A DNA stretch of 64,000 nt from Hirundichthys speculiger (GCA_018398805.1 JAGFBZ010000012.1:1084001-1148000), one strand, 5' to 3'; shown: positions 20,533-32,461, counted from the first letter of the stretch. Program-made: numbers and translations. Notes: a model not told the origin generated them from the letters alone.

Positions 20533-21547
20533 TAGGGTTATTATAGTTTTGGAGTTCCCATTAGTTTTAGTTTTTATTTAGTTTTTAGTTTAGTTTTTCC
20601 AAATTCAGTTAGTTTTAATTAGCTTGTAGAGCAGTTTTGCTAGTTTTTATTCGTTTTTATTGTTTTGAAATACTTTTTATTAGTTTTTATTAGTTTTATT
20701 TTGTAAATTAGGGTTGTAATTTTGGTTGGAGTGAAGCACTGAACTTTTTGAAGGCTATCGAATCACATAGTCGTGTTTACATTCTGGTCTCAATAAACAT
20801 ATTTATCAATGCATCTTCCCTCTTGTGGTGTTCCTGCGTATTTACTGACCAGCAGCTATCTGGTCTCCATGGAAACAGTCCATTATAGTTGCTGTTTTCT
20901 CCCGTTCCTTCCCAACACTGACTGGCCTGCAGCTGTAGCTTCTCTTTCCAGGGGGCTAGCTTAGGCTAGCTTATCCAGGTAGTCTTGGTTAGCCTTCTTT
21001 CCAGGGGGCTAGCTTAGGCTAGTTTATCCAGCTAGTCTTGGTTAGCCTTCTTTCCAGGTGGCTAGCTTAGGCTAGCTTATCCAGCTTGTCTTGGTTAGCC
21101 TTCTTTCCAGGTGGCTAGCTTAGGCTAGCTTATCCAGCTTGTCTTGGTTAGCCTTCTTGTGTGAGTTTTTCAAATGGACTTTCAGATTCGTGGGTATTTT
21201 TCTCCTTCAGAAGTATTCCACACATTGTATCACCTGCTTTACAACAAGGCACTTATTTTTATTGTTAACACAGTCACAGTCAAAGAAATCCCAAATAGGA
21301 CTGAGACGCTTTCTCCCAACTTTTGCCGCAGTCATCACTGCTGATCACTTTTTTTTTTTTTTTTTTTTTTGCTGTTGTACAGCAGAGCGAAGTTAATAGA
21401 TTTCATGTCAATCCCAAAACTTTTGTGTGGGAAAAAAAAATTACATTTTTTAAAAAACTCATTTTTATTTCATTTCAGTTAACAAAAATGTTTTTTCAAT
21501 TCTAGTTTTCGTTATTTCGTTCGTTTTCATTAATGATAATAACCTTT
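20533..21547 (-). mobile_element. BED-type hAT deletion derivative, copy C
   Basis: Same family and orientation as copy A. It begins TAGGGTTATTATAGTTTTGG and ends ATAATAACCTTT. Flanks gtcccccc (20525-20532) and gtcccacc (21548-21555) match at 7 of 8. It has four 53-bp repeat units (20943-21164). The BED-finger region lies at about 21150-21345 on the minus strand, but is broken by small deletions (one base lost in the Cys region), so no full frame remains. A 20-nt poly-T lies at 21352-21371. Confidence 0.9.
20943..21164. repeat. 53-bp minisatellite inside hAT copy C, 4 units
   Basis: Four tandem units of the same 53-bp sequence as in copies A, B and D. Confidence 0.9.
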
Positions 21548-21555
21548 GTCCCACC

Positions 21556-22861
21556 CAGTTAGTTGAAGCCCAGAAAGGAAGTTTTGCACGACAGAGATCA
21601 TAATAATTACATCCACCTCATGCAGCTCTCAGAGGCGTCTGAGGTGGCGATTTGTTGTTTTCCGACACATTAGATGAGTCAGAAAACATGGAAAAGCACG
21701 CCATGTCCACTTTAAAACATGAGCAGCTGGTTTCCTCCCTCGGCTGATCACGTCTGTTTACTAGGAAATGTGGAAATCAGACAAAAACCTGGTGCAGGTG
21801 GATTAACTCGTCTGGGTGATTTTGGTCTGTTTGTGTCAGCAGAGTTTAGTTCTGAAACACTGAGCTTTTTTTTTTTCCAGTTTGGCGTAACTTTTTTGTA
21901 TGCATTGACTGCATTTTTTTTTTTTTTATTGCAAAAAGAAATGAATTGATGCCTTTTATCACTTGTGCAAATCTCTCTGAGCCGTTGGGACACCTTGTGG
22001 CATGTTGAAATGAGGTAACAGTCTGCTAAACTTCCTCATTCAGCAAACCTCACCTGTGACGGACTGCTGATCAGTTTAGTTTGTGAAACTCTTGAGCTTT
22101 GAAGCAACTTCCTGTTGTTCTCGTGTTGGAGCCGAAGGAATGATTTTTGAAGGTAAAAGCAGCTTTAAACAGGTGAAGTTAATAAAGCGAGCAGCGACAC
22201 GCTGACAGACGGCTGACTGCAGGCGGCGGCCAGATGGTCGAGTCAAACCTCTGAAAGCGGCCCGTCTACAAAGGTTGCGTGTGCCATATGTGATGCAGAT
22301 CCTGGACGAGGCCAGAGAGGTTCTGTCGGTACACGGATCAACACCTGCTGGTGCCACGGCGCTGTTTGAACATATTCAGAGTATGAAAACCTTTCAAGCG
22401 AGTGTAGAGGATTTCTCTGCAGCCGAGGCGTCACTTGGAGGGAGAAGCTTTCAAATTTTCAACAGAAAAAAAAAAATCTCTGGAAATGCAGACACCATCT
22501 GACCTCCAACGTGACCTCCAAAACAATGGGCAGACCTGAAACGAGCAGCGTAACTTTATCTGTAAAGCAGAGGAACAGAGGAACAGAGGAGCAGAGCAAA
22601 ATAACTGCTGGAAGGAATGACACAGCAGAGACACGGGACGAATCAAAAACAATATCGCCTGAAATAAAGTTAGAACTGCAGCGCCAAAGTCTGAGTCAGA
22701 GTCCGCCCAAAGAGTCCAAGTTAAAGGTCAAATATTCTGCTATTTTTAAATCTATTTATCTTGTTGAATTACTGCGATTATCTGAGGTGACGTAGCGTCC
22801 TGGACTAAAAACCCTCTGTGATGTCACCCGAAGAGCAGTCTTCAAGCCAGTTTCTCAGGTC
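21556..22861. other. No gene supported
   Basis: Mixed sequence with short frames. A small repeat of gaggaacagaggaacagaggagcag type lies at 22566-22595. No domain or transposon end recognised. Confidence 0.4.
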
Positions 22862-22869
22862 TCTGGAGG

Positions 22870-23787
22870 CATGGGCGTGGCCACAGGGGTGGCTGGGGGT
22901 GGCACCGGCTACCCTTGAAATTTGATTGGCCACCCCCACCAGAGCTGTTAATCACTTTGTTCGAAGAAGGGGACAAAGATAAGTTCAGGATTTGTGTATT
23001 TTTACCCATCCTGGATTGCTTGAAAGCAGAACTTCTAAGGCGGTTTAGCAAAACCAACTGTGATATTATGAGGATAAGGATAAGGGTTTTTTGGAAGAGT
23101 TTTGCATTTTGGCTGTCTTTACGACTGTGATGTTGAAGACCTAAAACACGAGCTGTATCAGGCAACGATGGTCCTTCAGAGAAAGGAACAGGATGGGGAT
23201 GAACTATCCAGTATATTAGATATCACAACTTTCCTTGAACCATGCAAGGAAGTTTTTCATCAGCTTTTTAACTTTTGCAGGATTGCTCTAGCCTCGCCTG
23301 TGAGTAGTGCCAGTTGTGAGCGCAGTTTCTCAGCGCTTAAACTAATAAAATAATAATTTGCGAAGTACAGTGAACAATGACAGGCTCAGCAACATCGGCA
23401 TACTTAGTATCGAGAGGAGAAGGGCAAAGTCATTGAACTTGAATGACTTTATTGAACCCTTTGCAAAAAAACAGACGTATACAGCCGTCCTAGAGGTATT
23501 ATAAACCAGGAGAAACTCTTGTAATTCTGCTTTAATGCAAGTCTTACATTGAAAGCACAGGCAGAGTGTCTCTGGTGTACAGTGAGACTGATGTAACCAA
23601 ATGTCTATTTGTGTTCTAGATGGTTTTGGGTAAATAAATATTTTTTGTTCCAATTTTTAAGTACTGTTCATTGCAATCTAAAACTGCATGGAATTTAGAT
23701 ACAATTTAATTTTTTTACTGTGCCACCCTTCTACAGTCTGTGTCCTTGACTGGCCACCCCAAAAATAAAATCCTAGGCACGCCCCTG
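22870..23787 (+). mobile_element. hAT deletion derivative with transposase remnant
   Basis: Ends CATGGGCGTGGCCACAGGGG and (reverse) CAGGGGCGTGCCTAGGATTT. Flanking 8-bp duplications tctggagg at 22862-22869 and 23788-23795 are identical. The interior encodes two blocks of a ZMYM1-like hAT transposase with frameshifts. At 918 bp it lacks most of the enzyme. Confidence 0.9.
22957..23506 (+). pseudogene. hAT transposase C-terminal (dimerisation) remnant
   Basis: Frame pieces read FRICVFLPILDCLKAELLRR and FSKTNCDIM, then after a shift DCDVEDLKHELYQATMVLQR, ITTFLEPCKEVFHQLFNFCR and ASPVSSASCERSFSALKLIK. A stop (TAA at 23350) replaces the expected codons, then NNDRLSNIGILSIERRRAK and DFIEPFAKKQ follow. 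The SASCERSFSALKLIK block is the core of the hAT C-terminal dimerisation domain. At least one frameshift (about 23085-23110) and one stop make it inactive. Best match by memory is the ZMYM1-like (TTF-type) group. Confidence 0.8.
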
Positions 23788-23795
23788 TCTGGAGG

Positions 23796-25783
23796 ATGTC
23801 ATGCCACCTCCAGTTCATCCAGAAATGGTCCAATGAGCAGCACAAACAAGCCTGGCAGTCAGGTAGAACGTAACTAAGCTGCTGCAAGCTACTTAAGCTA
23901 GCTCAGCTTACAAACGAGATGAGAGTCCCTTCACTGATGTTTAGTGTGGTTGTATTCTTCGAACCGTAGAACCACGGAACTGATAAACACAAAAACAATG
24001 TACAAACATTACTTACTTGCCTCATATCATACAAACATACAATTACGAAACATAGAACAACATACCACTTTGGCCTGCACGCGGACAAACCGGTGAACTT
24101 CAACGCTTGTTATCTTTGATTGGCTTAATTAACTTCACGGCCGATATATTAAAAGTTTTCCGAACTCCTTCGGGACCGGAAGTGACGTCACCGTCATCTC
24201 CAACCAAGCCCATCAAGCTTACTGTTTCGCCCTTGCTCCAATATTAACTACTATTTCCTCATTCCTCCAATAGATGCTATCAAGAAACGCAAAAATAGAA
24301 TTTAAAACACTTCAAACAAACGTGTGACTCTAACGTTCTCTATGTGGCGTGAACAGCACCACAGCTACATCTAGTGGCGAAATGTGACAAAAAAAATACC
24401 GCAACTGCAGTTACACATGTTACCACCACCCAAACCCTTCCAGGGTGGCCTCAGATGGCCCAGAGGTGAAGGTGGCTCATCTGGAGCAGCGGCGTCCAGA
24501 CGCCAACCAGTTGTCTGCAGTCGAGCCTGGCAGAAGTCTGATTTCAGCCGCCGCCTCGACTCTCAGACAGAAGGACTTCTCTCCTGAACCTTTGGAGGCA
24601 AAGCCAAAGTCAGTTAGTTTAATCAACGGCACAATGAGCCTAATTATCTTCACCAACGATGCCGAGTGACAAGAATGTATCCGTCACTCAAGAAAAACAC
24701 AGCCCACATTATGAATGCATTAATGTAATCATATAATTTTACCTGATTAGTTCGTTAAAACCTCACCCTCCGTCCAGTTGCCTTGAATGTGGAATCTAAT
24801 TATGGAGACCAGAACTGTCCAGGCTGCAAATATGTTTCTTTCTGCTGCAAAGGTCAACATTTCAACATGGAGGTCAGTGGAGATTCGCTCTGGTGGTCAG
24901 TGGAGGAGCTGCAGTCTTTGTTACTTCAGCCAGGACGTGAGGACGTTGGGTCTAGTTTAGCACTTAATCCTAACTTTAGTTAACCTCAGGAGCAACAAAT
25001 ACCCTGCAGCATGTTGACCTTCTGAACTTTTGTTGGGTCAACTTGAATTAATTACCACAAAATCCTGTGCCAAGGTAGAACATTTTAACACTTTCTTCAA
25101 TGATTTGTGGCATTTTCTATCAAATGTGCCTGAGCATTAAACCAAAGCAGGATATTTCGATGAAAAGGGTATCTCATCAGAACACTCTCTTTGTCTAACT
25201 ACTTTTTGTAAATTAAAAGACATGTCTACTTTTTTTAACAAAATGTGAACAAAAAAAGGCAACCAAAAAACACTTCCTTTGTGACTTTTTTGATGCAGAC
25301 GGTCCTCCTGAGGTTCAAATAAGTCAATCAAAGTGCCAGACCACCAAATTAAGAAACTGAATACTGTAGAGATAGATAGAAGCAGGTCTTATTACCGTTT
25401 CTTGGTCATTCCAAAAACAACCAATCAAATTTGTTCCTGCTTGTTACACAAATAACCCGCTTGCTTTCAGTTAGTCCCGCCTCCATGTGCAATTTCATTG
25501 GCTAGCTCTAGCTGTGTAGCCGCAACCCAACAGAGCCAACACAGTTTACGGGACACACGGAGCCCACAGTTCAGTTCGCTAACGGATGACGTTGCGCCAT
25601 TCAAAGTCAATGGTGACGGACGCAGACGATGGACGCTACGTGGCTGTTTGAGTCCAGCGTTGTGGTCAATGAGAGATGACAACGAGATGAGCTAATGTAG
25701 CAATTAAATGGGTCCAAGAGAAGAAGCACAGCACAAACTAGTCCAGGATGGGTTTAATCCTCGACTGGTAACAACCAGTCCTA
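23796..25783. other. No gene seen; possible conserved stretch
   Basis: No coding region is supported. At 24360-24385 the wording ctacatctagtggcgaa recalls a teleost retroelement end but no partner was found. The stretch 24590-24780 has clustered homeobox-type AT words and is flagged in the findings. Confidence 0.4.
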
Positions 25784-25898
25784 ATAGAGGGTTTTCAGCT
25801 ACGTCACGTTTTGGTCAGTGACCTGGATGCGCGGCCATCTTGGAGGTAATTGGATGTAAACACACCGCTGGATCAATGCAAACGACCGTGGATAAAGG

Positions 25899-26009
25899 AT
25901 GGATAAACCACAGAAAAGCTCTTCAAAAGGCGTTACAGACGCAAAAACATACAGAGAAGGACTCGGTCCACAGGAAAGGGAACGATATTCTGAAAAGTTC
26001 TCCCTTTGA
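25899..26009 (+). pseudogene. N-terminal piece of YqaJ-associated transposon protein, copy 1
   Basis: ATG at 25899 opens MDKPQKSSSKGVTDAKTYRE then GLGPQERERYSEKF and stops at 26007. The fuller copy at 60861 shows what is missing: a 70-bp deletion removed the GGTDPYEL region here. After the stop, the frame coding WIPRHRKLPGFYPS is out of phase with copy 2. Non-functional. Confidence 0.55.
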
Positions 26010-26281
26010 TTGGATACCCCGACATCGTAAACTACCTGGTTTCTACCCGTCATTCCAACAGATGGACCCAATCTGGGTCATCCTTTTGATAAAGGTCAGA
26101 CCTTTCACCTGGAATACAATGAGAAATATAGCACATTGTAGCTCTACATTTTAAGAACTGTGTTGCTAGTGTAGCTAGGTAGTAGCTTAATATTATCATT
26201 AGACTAGAAAGTAAGAGCTTTTTTTTCTTGATAATTGTTCATGTGTGAAATTAAGAGCTAACAACATTTCACTTAACTTAC

Positions 26282-26498
26282 CTGACACGAAATGGGCCGA
26301 ACAAATTCGGATGTTGTCCAGATTTTTGCCACGCAGGTCTTGGTTTAGCTTTGCTAACCACAAGCGCCTCCTTTCCTCTGACAACTTCTGCCATTGTTCT
26401 CCCTGATTTTTAATAACCTTTGGAAGTCTATAAAACTCCAAGTGTCTCTCGCGGTCTGTCCGGTTGGTACAGCCGAAAACACGGCAATAATTTACCAT
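26282..26498 (-). pseudogene. THAP zinc-finger exon, copy 1
   Basis: ATG at 26498 (MVNYCRVFGCTNRTDRERHL) begins a THAP domain: Cys5 and Cys10 (C-x4-C), the conserved Trp in RRRLWLAKLNQD and the C-S-A-H pair in IRICSAHFVS supply the C2CH zinc ligands. The exon ends at 26282 with CAG and a donor GTAAGT (26281-26276), exactly as in copy 2, giving 72 codons plus one base. The second THAP exon and the transposase are not in the element. Here all four zinc ligands are intact, unlike copy 2. The open frame continuing beyond the donor is intron. Confidence 0.75.
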
Positions 26499-26602
26499 TT
26501 TCAATGAAGACGTCCAATTTACTCCAGTGTGTGCGCTTTGTTTACCGCGTGCCTCCAAGATGGAGACTTCCAGTTGGATGACGCGCCGTGAAAACCGACT
26601 AT

Positions 26603-28155
26603 ACAAGTCCACGTAACAACAAGACAAGTCACAACAGGAAAACAGTTGGGTCAAATCACCAGTAGGGTCGGGCACAGTACCAAAAAGATGAGTCAAAGTT
26701 CTTCAAGCTGAAGCTCAGTGTCACCCAGTCCAATATGAGTCATCGTCCATAACATTGAGACACCAGCAGGACAGGGCTTCGCACCAGTAAAACCACTCAA
26801 AGTACCAACAGGAGGACTCCTCCTGTTGGTACTTTGAGTGGTTTTACTCCTCCTGGAGGAGTCCTGGTATCAACCAGGTGAATTAAAACATGTAAAGTAT
26901 CGTATTTGCTCCGCACATGCTCGGTGTCTCCACGTTTGATCCACCTGCTCTTTGTGCCGCCGGCTCGGCAACAACAACAGACCGCTTCAGATCTCTTCAA
27001 ACACCGAGTGGCCTCTGAGTCAACACAGATTTAACCTTCTGTTTCTGAGCACACACTCAAACATTGACACCCGGGCTTTGAGAGAACACACACAAACACT
27101 CGGGCTTCAGGTCCAGGAGGTATCCAATCACACAGACAGACCTGCTTCCTTGCAGACGGGGGCCGAGCTGATGTCTGACGGTTCTGATGCCGTCTCACAA
27201 CGCAGGAGTCGAGTGATGATCTGAAGCAACGTCTCAGAAGAACGGACCAGAATTCCTCCACAACCATGTGAGACTCTGATAGTCAAACAGGAAATGGCTA
27301 CGACAAATGATTGTTGCAGATGGTGACTCTACAAGCTACCGAACGATGGGCCGACTGAAGCGTTTCCCACGTGACTTTCTTCTACGCTGTCGTTGTTCAC
27401 CATCAAAGGAGACCCGGAGAGTCGGGGCTGCACCGTTAAAACTCTGTCTTGTTTTCTTTTTTGGTCTCTGTGTCCAATTCTGCTCCAGTTTTCAGTGTAT
27501 TTTGGGTCCCGCGTGCAGACACAACTATCAGGTCTCAGGTCTGATGCAGTTCTCATGAAACCACCTGCTGCTGTAACGAGGCGTCCTCCTCAGACCGCCG
27601 CCTATCAGTCACACCCCTCCTCCCCTCGCCGTGACATCAGCGGCAGCACAGACAGCCTCACACTGAGCGTAATCCACAAAAACACACCTGACTCCAAAGA
27701 CAACAGAGGTTTAGAAGCAGACTGTGAAAACAACAGCTGACGCTCTGAAGGGATGGAAAGGTATCATTACACATCCTGTCACACGGAGCAGCGGATCCTG
27801 TGACGCGTCATCACACAATCTGACATGATGCAGCGCCAAATCAGAGACGTTCATTTGTTAGCATGGGCTCATTTCTGCATTTAAAAGAAAAAGGTTGGTG
27901 CGGCAGTAGTTTGGAGGTGGAAGAGAATAGATAATGTTTCTGTCAACGAGTGATCATAATTAAGATTTGGTGCACAAGCAGTATTTATGAAAGGCAGCAT
28001 TTTTGAGGGGCCAAGACGATCAGAGGATCTCCATTTTGTGACAAATTGTGCAAGAAAATCCTTAAAATATTCCTCAAAGGAAGGCTGGGATGGTTTGCAA
28101 ATATCTCTTTTTTACAGTCCAGGATGCCACTGAGCCACTGACGGAGTTTAGAGGC
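26603..28155. other. No gene seen; contains a perfect palindrome
   Basis: Nothing coding is supported. The palindrome at 26786-26848 is listed separately. Frames up to 115 codons (27393-27740, +) have no domain. Confidence 0.45.
26786..26848. repeat. Perfect 31-bp inverted repeat, 1-nt spacer
   Basis: Left arm 26786-26816 (agtaaaaccactcaaagtac then caacaggagga), spacer C at 26817, right arm 26818-26848, an exact reverse complement. A second small palindrome, ctcctggaggag, follows at 26851-26862. Could form a cruciform or hairpin. Confidence 0.95.
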
Positions 28156-28163
28156 ATTTAAAC

Positions 28164-28942
28164 TAGAGGTCTTCACGGGCCCACTTTCATGGACCCGAAC
28201 CCCAATGGACCCGTGAAAATTCAACCCGAAACCGTCCCAACCTCAAGCTATTATTATAAGTTCAGGAGTCCGAACCTGAATGGACCCGGAATATTTGGAC
28301 CCGGAACCGACCTGACCCGAGTCTTTAGTTTACGACCATGAACCAAACCGAGTTACCCGAATGGAACCGAGCCAGTCCAGCCCATAGTTGCTCATGTTAA
28401 AGTTGTCTAGCGTTGAATACAACTTGATTTCCTTACCTAAAGTTGTCTTCTTCTACCCGGTTCAGTTGCTACATAGGCTACGTGATGTAAACAACAATAA
28501 ATCCATGTCGTTATTTTCTTTGTGGATACAGATGCCATTGGTAGCAACTGCTAACGCTAATAGTCTTCAGCGGTCAGGACATGTCGTGAATATGTTCTCT
28601 CATCCAACGTTGTCATGTTGGTGATCCGTTGTGCTTTACAGCAGCTGGGCAAACCGCTAATAACACGCTACGGCAACACAATTGTTTCATGACAAACACG
28701 CCACGTTAATGAATAATTAATTTAACTGCCCCGAGTCCTGACATTAGCTGCCACCGCCAATATCTTTACCTCTCTGGAGTAAACGTGGACCCAGCCTGTC
28801 AGAGAGCACCTGAGACTAACTGTACCGATTCAGACCTGAACCCGGAGTGACGTCTTTTGAATGGACCGAGACCCGGTTCAGGTCGGGTCGGAACCTCGGG
28901 TTTTCAGGTTGTCGGGTTGTCTGGTTGTCCAGAGGACCTCTA
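28164..28942. mobile_element. hAT MITE with CCCGAACC-type words
   Basis: Ends TAGAGGTCTTCACGGGCCC and (reverse) TAGAGGTCCTCTGG. Flanks atttaaac (28156-28163) and gtttaaac (28943-28950) match at 7 of 8. Rich in ggacccg and cgggt words near both ends. No transposase frame found. Confidence 0.8.
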
Positions 28943-29723
28943 GTTTAAACACATAAAAGGGCAAAGGTACAAGCCAAGCTTTGGACACCCTTGATGTCTG
29001 ATCCCTCAGATGACTTCATCAAGAACCGTCATGAATCAATAACTGTGGAAACCTTAGTCAAGTTTTATGTTACACATCAACAGTGGACAAAGAAAGACTA
29101 TATCCTCATGAAGTTGCAGGTTTATTAAATATAAAGACAGAAATAACAAGATAAATGCCATACTTGTTACATCTTTGATGCAATACTTCAACAAACAAAG
29201 TCCACTGTTGCACGATAAATGGAACAATTTAACTGACATGAAAACAGCATTAAGCCTTTGTGAATAGGTCTTTGTTACCTTTACACATCTAGAAGTTCAA
29301 GTTCCTTCAAATCGTAAGGTTTTTGATGGGATTGAGGTCTGGGCTCTGACTGGACCACTCCAGGAGTTCGATTTTCCTTTTCTGAACTCAAGTCTTGGTT
29401 GATTTTTGATGTGTGCTTTGAGTCCAAGGTTATTACCGTTCACGAAAATGAACGAAATAACGAAAACTAAAATTGAAAATACATTTTTGTTAACTGAAAT
29501 AAAATAAAAATGAGAGGTTTTTTTAATAAACGATAACTAACTGAAACTGTATTACGTGTTATAAAACAAACTAAAATTAACTATAATAATGACAAGAACG
29601 TCCTTCATTTTCGTGTTTGTAATTTTTTTTCCCGCATAAACGTTTGAAATCTATTAACTTCGCTCCACCGTACAACAACAACCATAAAAAAAAAAACTAA
29701 AAAAAAAACTAAAGTGATCAGCA

Positions 29724-29915
29724 GTGATGGCTGCGGCAAAAGTTGGGAGAAACCGACACAGTCCTAGTTGGGATTTATTTGACTATGACTGTGTTAACGA
29801 TAAAAATAAGTGCCTTGTAGTAGAAGCAGGTGATGCAATGTGTGGAATACTTCTCAAGGGGGAAAAACCCACGAATCTGAAAGTCCATTTCGAAAAGCTC
29901 ACACAAGAAGGCTAA
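29724..29915 (+). pseudogene. hAT BED zinc-finger ORF, copy D
   Basis: A 63-residue frame with MMAAAKVGR at the start, SPSWDLFDYDCVN, CLVVEAGDAMCGILLKGEK and NLKVHFEKL. The BED Trp is kept, but the final His-x4-His pair is damaged: HLKSSH of copy A reads HFEKLT here. Stops just before the minisatellite. Confidence 0.65.
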
Positions 29916-30066
29916 CCAAGACTACCTGGATAAGCTAGCCTAAGCTAGCCCCCTGGAAAGAAGGCTAACCAAGACTACCTGGATAAGCTAGCCTAAGCTA
30001 GCCCCCTGGAAAGAAGGCTAACCAAGACTACCTGGATAAGCTAGCCTAAGCTAGCCCCCTGGAAAG
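29909..30066. repeat. 53-bp minisatellite inside hAT copy D, 3 units
   Basis: Three nearly identical units, more uniform than in copies A-C. Confidence 0.9.
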
Positions 30067-31189
30067 AGAAGCTACAGCTGCAGGCCAGTCAGCTTTGGGA
30101 AGGAACCGGAGAAAACAGCAACTATAATGGACTGTTTCCATGGAGACCAGATAGCTGCTGGTCAGTAAATACGCAGGAACACCACAAGAGGGAAGATGCA
30201 TTGATAAATATGTTTATTGAGACCAGAATGTATACATGACTGTGTGACTCGATAGCCTTCAAAAAGTTCAGTGCTTCACTCCAACCAAAATTACAACCCT
30301 AATTTACAAAATTAAACTAAAACTAACACTGAAACTAATAAAAACTAAACTAAAACTAAGTATTTCAAAACAAAAATGAATAAAAACTAGCAAAACTGCT
30401 CCAAAAACGAATTAAAACTAACTGAATTTGGAAAAACTAAACTAAAAACTAAATAAAAACTAAAACTAATGGAAAATCCAAAACTATTATAACCCTGTAT
30501 GGGTTGAAACAGGGAATTCATTGTCAATTTAAGTTTTTTTAACAGAGAACAGAAGGCTTTGCAGCAAAAAAAAAAAAAAAAGTCTTGGTATGTGGAGCTA
30601 ATAATTTTCCATCTACCTTGACCAGTGTCCCATACCATAATACAGTCCCCACCATGCTTCACTGCTTGTTTGATTCCTTGGACGATGCTCTCTGTTGACT
30701 TTGGCATCAATCAGACACACTTGCATATTCATTTTTTGGATAGTAAATAATCTGCTTCTGTCTTGCCACAACATTCTTCAGTGCTGCTGTTGGCCTCTTG
30801 GTAGCCTCCACGATAAGTGTCCTCCTTCAACTTCAGAGGGTCGTCCTGATCGTTACGATGTCTCTGTGGTGACACATTGTCTCCTCTTGTTGATGCTGGT
30901 TTTGACAGTGTTCATTGGTGCATTCAGAGCCTTCCATATCCCTCACCAGAATGATACCTTTCAGCACAGAAGTCTCTGGTTTTGACCAGGATCACCTTAA
31001 CTGATGTTGCATCTTTAATGTGATGTAACAAGTCTGACATTTATGTTGTTGCCTTTGATTCTGTTTTTACGTTTTAAAATCTGTAAGTTTGTAAGGGTTA
31101 GTAGTTTTCTTTTTCATATCCACTGCACATACACAGATGCCACTTAAAACTTTACTGTGCAAAAAAAGTAAACTTTATGTTAACCTTGT

Positions 31190-31745
31190 CCAGAGGCAAC
31201 ATCTCTGGACTCAGGTATCTGGGATGGAGCATCATACAGTGAGCATGTGTTGCTCTAACTGAGGAGTACAACAAGGTTCTGGATGAGGACCTCTGCTTCT
31301 TTAATCTCCCACTCAGCATCATCTTGTGTTAATTGATACAAATGTCAGTTTATATGCAGATGATACTCTGATTTATGTTACCAATCAGTATTCTAGACAC
31401 TTTTGGAGAAATGGGCATCATATGCTCAAGACCAGAGGAAGAGGACCATCCAGACCGCCATGAGCAACAGGTCTAAAACCTGTTGTTCGTGTCCAAAAAG
31501 CACATTCTGAGCAGAATGCGCATGGTGTCTATGAAGAAATGGTCTGATTCTGCTGGAGGTTCCTTCCTGATAAAACCCAGTCACTCGTTCCCCCATAAAT
31601 GCTCAAAACTGGTTGGTTTTATGGACTGGTGTCCTGTCCAAGGTGAACTCCTCTTCTAGCCCAGTGATAGCTGGGATAGGCTCCAGCAGACCCCAGTGAC
31701 CCTCAAGAGGACTGAAGCAGGTATAAAAATGGATGGAAGGCACAA
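31190..31745 (+). mobile_element. Decayed L2-type LINE, RT fragment to 3' tail
   Basis: Near 31256 the sequence codes GVQQGS then GPLLL (for GVPQGSVLGPLLF), followed about 75 bp on by SLYADDTLIYV, the catalytic YADD box of reverse transcriptase. Then the known L2 3' UTR wording tctgctggaggttccttcct (31549-31568) and the tail ctgggataggctccagcaga (31671-31690), ending ggatgg at 31737. Many frameshifts and stops. Confidence 0.75.
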
Positions 31746-32461
31746 TATGAAGACAATAAGTTGGAATTGGAGTTAAATTGTAATGTAATGGATGATAAAT
31801 AGAGTTGCACAATATATTAAATGTATTGTCCCCAACATGTGCAATATCAATATCACAAAAACAAAGAAAATATAGTATAACATCTCCAATATTTCAACAT
31901 ATAATATTGAATAATTTCAGTACATTTCAAACTACTAATTGATTTCAGGTTGCACAGCTTTGTGATTTTTGTGGCAAATATTAAGCCATAACTGGCATAT
32001 TCTTTAAAATCTTTTAAGAAGCTACAGGGTTAAATCATTCCCACTCTTAAGGAAGCCTGTTCAAATTTAAAGTGAGGTTTATATTTTTCACAGATTTCAA
32101 TGGTATTCACAAGTGTTGGGCAAACACTGTTCTGTGGTTTGGAAAAAAAAATCACAAAAGATGACATCACAGTTGGATCTGCCTCCTTTCTTCAGTGAAT
32201 CATCCCTCTTTGCTAAGACTGCCTCCGGACTTGCACAGGTGGGCGTATCTGAAAGTAGGGATGGGAGAATATGCTTGAATGGAAAGAGCTTAAGCAGGGC
32301 AGCGTAAATATCGACTTACGCACCGACGGGATAATCACGCCCTTACTGAACTGCAGCTGCAATTTTCAACTATGATATCACAGATTGCATGTTTTTTCCA
32401 GTATCATGCAGCTCAAATTCTAACTGAAATGAACTGGAGCAGATTTAATTAGACTTGTGTT
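31746..32461. other. AT-rich DNA, possible MITE
   Basis: At 31801 the wording tagagttgcacaatatatta resembles the end of a hAT-type MITE, but no partner end or duplication was found. No coding region is supported. Confidence 0.35.

Larger units (their letters stand above)
25786..26600. mobile_element. ISL2EU-like transposon, copy 1 (THAP + partner ORF)
   Basis: Long imperfect inverted ends beginning AGAGGGTTTTCAGC and (reverse) AGTCGGTTTTCACGG, each followed by an ACGTCA/CGTCA word and GGCCATCTTGGAGG or close, then ATGTAAACA. The flanks are a 2-bp AT duplication (25784-25785, 26601-26602). One gene start enters from each end: a plus-strand ORF at 25899 and a THAP-domain exon on the minus strand ending at 26282. 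AT duplications and a THAP transposase with a YqaJ-type partner fit the ISL2EU group as I know it. The centre, with all catalytic parts, is missing. Confidence 0.75.
29425..30497 (+). mobile_element. BED-type hAT deletion derivative, copy D
   Basis: Same family as A-C. Starts CAAGGTTATTACCGTTCACG and ends TTATAACCCTG. The flanks tttgagtc (29417-29424) and tatgggtt (30498-30505) share 5 of 8, so the duplication is eroded. It has a BED-finger frame (29724-29915) and three 53-bp units (29909-30066). Confidence 0.85.
28951..31030 (-). mobile_element. Tc1-like remnant interrupted by hAT copy D
   Basis: Scattered wording on both sides of the hAT insertion fits a decayed Tc1-like transposon on the minus strand: gaggtctgggctctgactgg and accactccagga at 29333-29364, and at 30590-30700 a frame with QAVKHGGDCIMVWDTGQG (the KHGGGSIMVWG motif of Tc1 transposases). 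Ends are not found. The hAT copy D (29425-30497) splits it. Confidence 0.5.

Noticed and set aside
26499..26696. N-terminal extension of the THAP frame up to 26696
   Set aside because: The extension crosses the transposon's terminal repeat into flanking DNA; the homologous copy and the THAP family both start at MVNY.
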